From positions 79,916 through 143,915 of the forward strand of contig JAHPZI010000006.1 in the NCBI GenBank assembly GCA_019058295.1: a stretch of 64,000 bases of DNA, given 5' to 3'. Both the position numbers and the translations under genes were made by a program. Position 1 is the stretch's first letter. Every line of letters begins with the position of its first letter. This DNA is from Promethearchaeota archaeon. GTDB taxonomy: Archaea > Asgardarchaeota > Lokiarchaeia > Sigyniarchaeales > SOKP01. Positions 7,197 through 14,864 of this stretch are shown piece after piece. Below the pieces are notes generated by a model. That model worked only from the letters and a program-made list of their open reading frames with translations, had not been told where the DNA came from and did not search any database.

Positions 7197-9449
7197 TTAA
7201 GTTCTCTTGTAGATGAATCTCTCCCAGGATTTTGCGGATGGCATTGATTCTGGCATTCCTTTGCGTTTTCTTATCTCTAAAATAACATCTTCTTCTAACG
7301 AACTAGGAACTTTTTCAAAACCAAGAAATTCATAGCCAAAGAAAGCACGGCCCTGAGTAGTGCTTCGAATCTCATCTGCAATTCCAATTATTTCCGCTGC
7401 GGGAATTTGTCCTTGAACTCTCACATATTCTCCTTCAGGAATAACATTATGAATCCGGCCTCGATGTTTGAGTATTATTGAATTAACACCCCCTTCGGTT
7501 CCTTGAGGGGTTTTTACATCAATCTTCTGAATGGGTTCGAAAAGATGAGGTCCAGCTTCTAACATTGCCAATGATAAAGCAGAATATGCCATGCTGGCGG
7601 TTTGTGCAAATTGAGTGTGTCTAGGGTCCTCATGGATAACCATGTCTGTAAAAGTTGCTCTAATTCCCATGGCAGGTTCCTTCGCTATAATACACTCTTC
7701 AAGCCAATTTCTAAAGGAGCTCACTAAGTCATTTTTGACACGATCAAATCGCTGTAATCCAGATGTTCCATTAACAAGGATATTTCCTTTATAAACATCA
7801 ACGATACGTCTTGCTTCTTTCGCATCCCATCCTGCTTCTTCTCTTAGGATTTGAGCCCGCTCTTTTTCATTTTGCAAATCGGTAATTTTACCTAAATCTA
7901 TTAATTCCTCGGTTTTATTATCTAAAGGTTCAACATATAATAATAACCGATTATGCGCATTTGATGATTTAGTGTGATATTCTTTGCTTTTCTTACTAAT
8001 TTTTTCTCTATACACTATGATGGGTTCTCCTATTTCAATATTAACTTGATTATTTATCCTTTTGGTCAAGATTTCAATTTGCAATGGGTCAATCCCGCTT
8101 AAGATATACTCCATTGACTCTTTATTGAGTCGGAATTCAGCCGTAGGATCCGCTTGCAACCATTTCCCTACGACTTCTCCTAATTTTGCTAGATCATGAG
8201 GATCTTTGGGTTTAATACTTCTCGATACAACTGCTCTACAGGCGTAATTTATTTTTTCAAACGATGGAAGATTTGCTGCTTCATCTTTATCCTTAGGTAT
8301 TTTATCAGATGCTAAAAAAGTCTCTCCTGAAGGGCAAATAAATCCATATAATGCAAAAAGATTCCCTGCGGGAATACTTGAAATATCTAATATATCTGTA
8401 ATCTCCATAACACCTAATCTTTTTACTCGATTACTAGTTTTGCTATTAACCAGATATAATGAGTCGGTTTGGTCAAAAGTACCTGAGAATACTCGACCGA
8501 TTAAAGTTGCTTGATAATTTTTCTTAGGATCAAGGAATATTTTAGTAATCATACCATAGAGAGGTCCTTTCGGATCACTTTTTTGTAAGGCTTGACCAAG
8601 TTCAGAATTAAGATCGCCCCCCCAAATATGAGGTATTCTATATTTTGCGGCAGAAATAGGATTGGGTAAATGATCAACAACCATTCGTAGTATTGGCTCA
8701 TCAAGAGGTAAGTTTTCTCTTAACCACATGATATCTCCTTCGTTATATTTCGCAAAAACATCTTGAGGTTTTAATTTCTTCTCCAGCAAAATTTCATAAG
8801 TAAAACCCCATCCATGTTTTGCTGAACCGACTGCTACACTATTTTTAGCAAAGTCAATTGACCAATCTGATCCTTCAGGTCTTACCTTCTTAATTAGATC
8901 ATTAACATCTCGCGTAATTTTATCTATTTTTGCGAAAGTGTCTTTTGGACTTAATTTTAATTCGCTAATCAATCTGTCAACTTTATTAATGAACAAAACT
9001 GGTTTGCAGAACTCTTCGCCTACAGCAAGTCTGATGTTCGTTTCCGTCTGAGTCATTATTCCTTCTAACGCATCAACTAATATGATGGCCCCGTCACTTC
9101 CTCGAAGGGCACGAGAAACTTCACCAGTGAAAGATATATGCCCAGGTGTATCATTTAGCTGAAAAATATAAGGTTCATCATCATCAGGGTGTCTTGGATC
9201 TTGAAAAGCGAGCAATACGACACTTGTGAAAATTGTAATGCCACGTTCTTGTTCCTCATCGTCGCTGTCAGTCATTTGTAACTGACCTGCGTCTTCAGGT
9301 CTCATAAGTCCAGCCCGTCTTAATAGATAATCAGTCGCTGTGGTTTTACCATGATCAATATGAGCTGTAATACTGAAAATTCTTTTTTTCTCGTATGAGC
9401 CAGAAGTAACAAGTTTAGCAATTTCTTCCGGATTCTTTACTTTAACCAT
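7197..9449 (-). CDS. fusA: Translation elongation factor 2 (aEF-2) with atypical diphthamide loop
   Basis: Ribosomal translocase GTPase, 750 residues against ~730 for archaeal EF-2. G1 is AHIDHGKTT, switch I EEQERGITI, G3 NDTPGH, G4 NKVDRL, followed by domains II-V. Near residue 610 the loop that in most archaea reads HEDxxHRGPxQ is HEDPRHTQFAQ: the histidine that becomes diphthamide is kept, but the RGP after it is TQF. Some Asgard and Korarchaeota genomes are known to lack diphthamide synthesis genes and to hold a second EF-2 paralog with a changed loop; this gene could be either copy. A TATA-like ATATAA lies ~35 bp upstream of the ATG (9481-9486), compatible with a nearly leaderless mRNA. 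The next gene on the strand is the acidic protein 116 bp on. Confidence 0.95.
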   Translation of the reverse strand: MVKVKNPEEIAKLVTSGSYEKKRIFSITAHIDHGKTTATDYLLRRAGLMRPEDAGQLQMTDSDDEEQERGITIFTSVVLLAFQDPRHPDDDEPYIFQLNDTPGHISFTGEVSRALRGSDGAIILVDALEGIMTQTETNIRLAVGEEFCKPVLFINKVDRLISELKLSPKDTFAKIDKITRDVNDLIKKVRPEGSDWSIDFAKNSVAVGSAKHGWGFTYEILLEKKLKPQDVFAKYNEGDIMWLRENLPLDEPILRMVVDHLPNPISAAKYRIPHIWGGDLNSELGQALQKSDPKGPLYGMITKIFLDPKKNYQATLIGRVFSGTFDQTDSLYLVNSKTSNRVKRLGVMEITDILDISSIPAGNLFALYGFICPSGETFLASDKIPKDKDEAANLPSFEKINYACRAVVSRSIKPKDPHDLAKLGEVVGKWLQADPTAEFRLNKESMEYILSGIDPLQIEILTKRINNQVNIEIGEPIIVYREKISKKSKEYHTKSSNAHNRLLLYVEPLDNKTEELIDLGKITDLQNEKERAQILREEAGWDAKEARRIVDVYKGNILVNGTSGLQRFDRVKNDLVSSFRNWLEECIIAKEPAMGIRATFTDMVIHEDPRHTQFAQTASMAYSALSLAMLEAGPHLFEPIQKIDVKTPQGTEGGVNSIILKHRGRIHNVIPEGEYVRVQGQIPAAEIIGIADEIRSTTQGRAFFGYEFLGFEKVPSSLEEDVILEIRKRKGMPESMPSAKSWERFIYKRT

Positions 9450-9589
9450 ATCTTTTCACATTATTTCAATTTTTGAGGTATTATATCACAAAAAAATATG
9501 GGAAAACATAAAAATTTTGTGAAACAAGGCTATAAATCCTTAATTTTAGACAGTTTCATATTAAAAAAGATTAGTCGTTATTTCTTTTA

Positions 9590-11047
9590 TTATAAATAAA
9601 ATGGCAAAACCATCTCCTTTAAGACATATATTACCCTTTTTCCCGTAACTGTCTTACAACCAAACGAGTTTGAAATATTTATAATGTTTAAATTATCAGG
9701 AATTTTATTTCTGATGAAGTCTTTTAAAAATTCTAAAAATATTGTAAATTTTCTCTCCGTTTCAATCCATAAATATCCTTTTTCTTCGAAAAATTTAGGA
9801 TTTTTCTCTTTAAATTGACGGGCATGAAATTTATCTTTCACTGGTGGACCTTTGCGTATATAAGTGGGAGAAATTATAGGTTTTTCGCAAAATATCGCTA
9901 CATTATATTCATTAAGTTCTACTTCAAAATATAATTCAAAAACTATATTTTCAAATCTTTTTGCATGAGAAAACTCTTTTTCTCCGTTTGCTTTGATGCT
10001 ATGGCATAATGAATATAATTTATCTCTATTAATCGTATAATGGACATCATCATTAACATTTTTAAATTCTAAAACATAAATTTTTGAAATTAAAGGATCT
10101 TCAGAATTAGATAAGTCCACTTTAGGGATTGGTTTTATTCTAAAAAAGTTAATATTTGGATTTTTTAAGAAAGCTTTAACTATTTTATTACAATATTTAT
10201 ATGCCTTCTCGGATATCGCCGATGCTACATTCCTATTTTTATCAATAGGATCTGTAATAATAAGAAAATCGTTTTGGAAATGAATTATCTTCTCTAATTC
10301 TTTTTTACTTCTATTAAAATAGTCTAAAGGATTTTCTTTTAAATCATTAAAGTTTTCAAAAACTTTTTGAATCGTTCCAAAATGATATATTAATAATTCA
10401 GCGCTATATCCAATGAAACCAACCTTTCCAACTGCGCTCTTGTCACCATAACTATGGCAAGATTTAAAAAATTGTTTTAAAAGCCTAACATCATTTTTTT
10501 GATTGTTTGAGAGATTATCCCTAACAAACCATCCATGCCATGGTGACCTATCAACTGCAGTTATAGGTCCATTTTCTCTTATAAATTCAAGGTCCAAATC
10601 AAAATAAAGAACGATATTAAACTCAATTTTTGTATCCTGAGTAATATAATCTACAGTTACATAAGGATGTTCAGCATATAATAGGCGGGCATTTTGAAAT
10701 TCTTTTAAATTTAAGACTTTTAGGATCCACTCATTACACAATTTTAAAAAATCTTTTTTCGATGCTTTCTTTAATTTATTTTTACTTAATCCCCTATATC
10801 TTGGTTCATATGATTCGTAATTTAATCCAATAAATAAATCAATATCAAAATCGTTTTTTAACTGAGTTTGTTTAATTCCAGTGGACCCTTGAGGTTCGAT
10901 TTTAGTATATTCAATATTTAATTCCTTCGCTTTATTTTCTAATAAGGACTTTAAATTCTTAGTAACTCTTTCAATGATAGCTAATTCTTGATCGGTTGGT
11001 ATAATTTCCTTTAATCCTTTATTTAGGATATCATTTATTGAGTTCAT
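9590..11047 (-). CDS. cca: Archaeal (class I) CCA-adding tRNA nucleotidyltransferase
   Basis: Adds CCA to the 3' end of tRNA from CTP and ATP, without a nucleic-acid template. Class I features: PQGSTGIKQTQLKNDFDIDL (residues 52-71) with catalytic Asp68 and Asp70; AEHPYVTVDYI; VDRSPWHGWFV; then NDVRLLKQFFKSCHSYG and GFIGYSAELLI, which are diagnostic of the archaeal tail and head-to-body region. C-terminal GPPVKDKFHARQF is also typical. Length 485 is close to the usual 440-470. The odd point is the third carboxylate: the family's V-D-V-V-P strand aligns with KIEFNIVLYF, placing Asn144 where the third metal-binding Asp should be. Either Glu142 substitutes or activity is altered. It stands alone between fusA and infB on the minus strand. 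Confidence 0.92.
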   Translation of the reverse strand: MNSINDILNKGLKEIIPTDQELAIIERVTKNLKSLLENKAKELNIEYTKIEPQGSTGIKQTQLKNDFDIDLFIGLNYESYEPRYRGLSKNKLKKASKKDFLKLCNEWILKVLNLKEFQNARLLYAEHPYVTVDYITQDTKIEFNIVLYFDLDLEFIRENGPITAVDRSPWHGWFVRDNLSNNQKNDVRLLKQFFKSCHSYGDKSAVGKVGFIGYSAELLIYHFGTIQKVFENFNDLKENPLDYFNRSKKELEKIIHFQNDFLIITDPIDKNRNVASAISEKAYKYCNKIVKAFLKNPNINFFRIKPIPKVDLSNSEDPLISKIYVLEFKNVNDDVHYTINRDKLYSLCHSIKANGEKEFSHAKRFENIVFELYFEVELNEYNVAIFCEKPIISPTYIRKGPPVKDKFHARQFKEKNPKFFEEKGYLWIETERKFTIFLEFLKDFIRNKIPDNLNIINISNSFGCKTVTGKRVIYVLKEMVLPFYL

Positions 11048-11128
11048 ACAATTTTAGTTTTAATTCAGTAATTAAAGTGAATAACTTAACTGTTTTATAT
11101 TGAAATTCTGATATTTTTAATCACCCGA

Positions 11129-12934
11129 TCACATCCCCCACCAGGGGTGTTCCTTTTCTCTCTTTAACTGAATATATTCTCTCAATGCTTCTTTTTGATC
11201 GCTTGTTAATTCGTTTAGAAATTTTGCCATTAACTGTCTTACATGGGATTCTGGAACGTTAACAAATAGCGTTTCGTCTTTCCCAATATCACGTCCGATT
11301 TCAATACCTCGAACAGATATTGCCACTTCCTTATCTTTATCAGCTTTATCTAAAGATTGACCTTTATCTTGTATTTGATGAACTCTTCCAATTAGTTTGC
11401 CCTTATCAGTTATTAAAGGAACTTTTGATTTTAAAGTGCCTCCTTCGACACTTACACCAAAAACCGCCGGATTTGAATTTCTGAAAATGTACTCTGGGAA
11501 CATTTTAATTTTAGCTGGCAAAATTAATTCTCCCAATTCTTTTGCGGTATCTTCAGCTCGTCTAGTCTCTGCATATTCTATATAATCCTCTAATAAGCGA
11601 TATATAACATTATTAGTAAAAATTCTAATATTATCAATGTAAGCTTGCTCCTTCGCTTCAGGCAAAATAGGCACATTAAAGCCTAAAACCACTGCCGAAT
11701 ATGGATCAAACTCATTAACGATATTAGCGTTCATAATATCTTCTTTTTTAATTGGCCCTACATCTGCGATAGAAATACTTATGCCATTTTTAGTTAAATG
11801 ATTCTCTAAAGCTTCAAGAGATCCTAGAGTATCTGTTTTCAAAACAATACCAGCTTTTTCTGTTTTTATTTTAATACTTTCAACTTCGGCTTCAATTTCA
11901 CTATATACGCTTTCTTCTTCGGAAGGGTCTGCAATTATCCTAAAAGGAGAACCAGCCACTACATCTTCAATATTTGGAGCGAGTATTTTAAGACCAGCAG
12001 CTGCACTTATTAAATCCTTGTTATCAAATTTTTGTCTCGGATCCCTAATCTCATCTAAAGGTTTTGGCACCAATAATGCTCTAACTTTTGATTTAATCGG
12101 TTTTTCTAAACCTCCAACGATAAAATTATCGCCTTTTCTAATGATTCCATCATATATTAAAAGATCTATTGTTTTTCCATATCCTTTTTCTTTTTTAACT
12201 TCTAATACGACGCCCTTTGCAGGTCCTTCAGAAAATTTCAAATTCTGAGTTAGGAATTGTTGGACTAATCCCATTAGTACCATTAAAAGAGTAGAAATTC
12301 CTTCTCCAGATTTAGCACTGGTGGGAATGATTGCAATTTTTTTTGTAAAGTCTTTTATTTTATCATATCGATCAATTCCTTTAAAACCTTCTTCCAAAAA
12401 ACTACCTACGATTTGAAGAATCTTCTCGTCTAAAAAATCTTTCACATGTGGTTTCTGTTTATTATAGGAATCCAAGAAGTCAGCGTCTTTTATTGATTTC
12501 CAACCTGAAATTCTATCGATTTTATTAGCAGAGATTATAAATGGCGTTTTTTTCTCTCGAAGAATTCGCACAGATTCCCATGTAATTGGCATGGTACCAG
12601 CAGTTACATCAATGACTAAAATCGCGATATCTGCAACAGCACCGCCTCTTTTCCTTAAATTCATAAAAGCAGCGTGACCAGGAGTATCAACAACCAAGAT
12701 TCCCGGAAGCTTGATATCTTTCTCTGCAAATTCTTTCTTTGATTTTGCTAAGAAATCTTTAATGTTCTCAGTTGGAAAATAAGATGCACCTATATGTTGT
12801 GTAATTCCTGCGGCCTCTCTTTTTTGAACTATAGTCCCACGGATATAATCCAAAAGGGACGTTTTTCCATGATCTATGTGCCCCAAAATACACGCTATTG
12901 GTGCTCTTATTATTTTCTTTTCTTGCTCAGCCAT
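11129..12934 (-). CDS. infB: Translation initiation factor aIF5B (IF2-like)
   Basis: GTPase that joins ribosomal subunits and helps place initiator tRNA. G1 GHIDHGKTSLLD lies right at the N-terminus (residues ~18-29), G3 DTPGHAAF, G4 NKIDR, G5 TSAKSGEG; then the IF2 domain II (KGVVLEVKKEKGYGKT), domain III (GIVLKTDTLGSLEALENHL) and the C-terminal barrel. Length 601 is the archaeal norm, lacking the long N-terminal region of bacterial and eukaryotic orthologs. The protein ends in a tryptophan-containing EHPWWGM, close to the helix that contacts eIF1A in other archaea. No intein is present, although inteins occur in this gene in some archaea. A 229-bp gap separates it from the next, divergent gene. 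Confidence 0.96.
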   Translation of the reverse strand: MAEQEKKIIRAPIACILGHIDHGKTSLLDYIRGTIVQKREAAGITQHIGASYFPTENIKDFLAKSKKEFAEKDIKLPGILVVDTPGHAAFMNLRKRGGAVADIAILVIDVTAGTMPITWESVRILREKKTPFIISANKIDRISGWKSIKDADFLDSYNKQKPHVKDFLDEKILQIVGSFLEEGFKGIDRYDKIKDFTKKIAIIPTSAKSGEGISTLLMVLMGLVQQFLTQNLKFSEGPAKGVVLEVKKEKGYGKTIDLLIYDGIIRKGDNFIVGGLEKPIKSKVRALLVPKPLDEIRDPRQKFDNKDLISAAAGLKILAPNIEDVVAGSPFRIIADPSEEESVYSEIEAEVESIKIKTEKAGIVLKTDTLGSLEALENHLTKNGISISIADVGPIKKEDIMNANIVNEFDPYSAVVLGFNVPILPEAKEQAYIDNIRIFTNNVIYRLLEDYIEYAETRRAEDTAKELGELILPAKIKMFPEYIFRNSNPAVFGVSVEGGTLKSKVPLITDKGKLIGRVHQIQDKGQSLDKADKDKEVAISVRGIEIGRDIGKDETLFVNVPESHVRQLMAKFLNELTSDQKEALREYIQLKREKEHPWWGM

Positions 12935-13163
12935 TTTTTTAATGCTTGCTGGAAATAATTATCTATATGGAATAAAAAATGAATCTAAAGATTAGAATTT
13001 TATTAATGATTTAAAAGTTGAAATTTATATATAATGATTTTTTTTAAACAACATAGTGAGTAAATAGAGTTGGTTAATTATGATATTTTTTTATTGGATT
13101 GGAAAAAATCTCACTAAAATTAAAAAAAATCGATGAAAATTATATCTAATTATTATATTTGAC

Positions 13164-14012
13164 ATGCCAAAAATTGAAATTAGATGCCCAGCTTGTAATA
13201 AAAAAGGATATATGGAAGTAGATGGAGTCATTTTAGAAAGGAAAATGGAACGGGGCATTATGACTATAAATTTAGGAAAAGATCAAATATGTGAGCATAC
13301 ATTCGTAGCCTATATTGATAATAATCTCCAAGTGAGAGATTGTTTTATAACCGATTTTCAAATCGAAATTCCAGAATTAGCTCCATCTGAAATAGTTTTA
13401 GAAACAAAAATTCCCAGTTCTGAAGAGCTTAATGTAGATTTGATCAAAATGAACTTCTATCCCCTTACACTAACTTTTATTATAAGAGGAGGTTTTTTAA
13501 ACAAAAAAATATTAGTTTTGAGTGAAGATGAATTTTTAAATAATTTTCTCAAGAATTTCTTCGAATTTATTTATAAAAATTCCTTTAATTTAGATATTAT
13601 CATTTTGTCAATGGAAAAATATAAAAAAAATAAGAAGAATTATGAAGACTTCTTAATTATTAAAGACAAAAAGATTATAAGAGATAAGGATAAAATACTT
13701 GATGTTAAAAAACTAAAAATAGAAAGTTTAATTATTCAAAGGTTTTATTCTGAATATATAGCAAATTCTAGCTTACTTTTTCTGAAAAATGAAATTTATA
13801 AAACTTATTTATTATCAAAAAGCATTGTAGATTTTATTAAAGAATTTAAAGGAGAAGAATTACTTTCAAAAAATATCCTTGATAATTTAGAAAAAGTTCA
13901 TAATGTTAAAATACAAATACCATATTTGGATTTCTTACTTGAAATTGTTAAAAATTATTTTAAAGTGGAAGTGCCAAAAACATCTAAAATTTCAGATTTC
14001 CTAAAATTTTAA
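13164..14012 (+). CDS. Protein with CxxC...CxH zinc-finger-like N-terminal module, function unknown
   Basis: Not recognised as a named family. Residues 1-65 form a small module: Cys8-x2-Cys11, then Cys43-x-His45 within ICEHTFVAYIDNNLQVRDC, suggesting one zinc ion held by three Cys and one His. The same module, with nearly the same spacing and the same CxHxFxxxxDxxxxVR tail, opens the unrelated protein at 58735-59274. The rest (residues ~75-282) is rich in Lys, Asn and Ile, with mixed strands and helices (ILVLSEDEFLNNFLKNFFEF); no catalytic motif is visible. A read-out domain such as a roadblock/longin-like fold is possible but not shown. It is followed 84 bp later by a seven-helix membrane protein on the same strand. 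Confidence 0.75.
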   Translation: MPKIEIRCPACNKKGYMEVDGVILERKMERGIMTINLGKDQICEHTFVAYIDNNLQVRDCFITDFQIEIPELAPSEIVLETKIPSSEELNVDLIKMNFYPLTLTFIIRGGFLNKKILVLSEDEFLNNFLKNFFEFIYKNSFNLDIIILSMEKYKKNKKNYEDFLIIKDKKIIRDKDKILDVKKLKIESLIIQRFYSEYIANSSLLFLKNEIYKTYLLSKSIVDFIKEFKGEELLSKNILDNLEKVHNVKIQIPYLDFLLEIVKNYFKVEVPKTSKISDFLKF

Positions 14013-14095
14013 CATGAATTTTATATATAAGAGCATTGATTTATATTATAAATAAAAATATATCATAAAAATATAGAAAAAGTTGAAATCTGCCT

Positions 14096-14830
14096 ATGGC
14101 GTTATATATATTACCAACTGAACAATTAATTAGTGGATTATTCAGCCTTTTTTTTGTGATAATCTCATTAATTATTGGATTAATGTTAATCTCGAAATAT
14201 TTCAGATATAAACAAAGTAACTTTTTATTAGTTGGTTTGACGTGGATTGGAATGGTTTCAATATGGTATCCTAGCGCAATCAATGTAATATATTTTTCCA
14301 TTACAGGTAAGAGTATATCGGATTTATTATTTATGGCAATTGGAAATGGTTTAATTCCAATTACCGCATTTATTTGGATGATTACGTTTACAGATCTTTT
14401 ATATAAAGAGAAACAAAAAATAATTCTTATAATATTTGGGATTTTAAGCATTTTAACTGAAATCATATTCTTCTATTTTCTCTTTACAGAACCATCTGTT
14501 CTTGGAAAAGTAGTATCCCCTGTAGACGCTATAACGACATTACCGGTTATAATTTATCATATATCCATATTACTCATGATCTTAATAACAGGGATATTAA
14601 TATGGAGAGAATCTTTAAAATCCACTGATCCAGAAGTTAATTTAAAAGGAAAATTACTTCTTACAGCAGTTTTATCTTTTATCACTGGGGCCATTTTTGA
14701 AATTTTTAGCGATTTATCAATTATTATAATAATTATAGGTAGATTAATATTGATTTCCTCGAGTCTCGAATTTTATATGGGCTGGATACTTCCATCGTTT
14801 ATCAAAAATCGATTATTAAAAGAGAGTTAA
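14096..14830 (+). CDS. Seven-helix integral membrane protein, function unknown
   Basis: A 244-residue protein that is almost wholly membrane-embedded. Seven hydrophobic segments can be placed at residues ~9-32, 43-68, 76-102, 108-128, 146-168, 180-198 and 200-226, separated by short loops; loops with Lys/Arg (KYFRYKQ, YKEKQK, IKNRLLKES) alternate in a way that places the C-terminus in the cytosol. Trp and Pro occur inside helices 2 and 3. This looks like the 7TM proteins that are numerous in Lokiarchaeia and resemble the sensor part of 7TM histidine kinases, but no kinase domain follows. Ligand and role are unknown. The convergent neighbour is uvrA, 34 bp away. Confidence 0.8.
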   Translation: MALYILPTEQLISGLFSLFFVIISLIIGLMLISKYFRYKQSNFLLVGLTWIGMVSIWYPSAINVIYFSITGKSISDLLFMAIGNGLIPITAFIWMITFTDLLYKEKQKIILIIFGILSILTEIIFFYFLFTEPSVLGKVVSPVDAITTLPVIIYHISILLMILITGILIWRESLKSTDPEVNLKGKLLLTAVLSFITGAIFEIFSDLSIIIIIIGRLILISSSLEFYMGWILPSFIKNRLLKES

Positions 14831-14864
14831 TTTAAAATTAACTTATTATTTTTTTTTTAATCTT

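Noticed and set aside
11129..12934. Possible inteins in infB, rpoA1, rfcS and priS
   Set aside because: All have normal continuous family motifs and no intein-sized insertion.
14041..14466. 141-codon minus-strand frame over the seven-helix protein gene
   Set aside because: Antisense of a gene of hydrophobic residues, which often gives a hydrophobic mirror frame; the plus-strand protein has a better membrane pattern.
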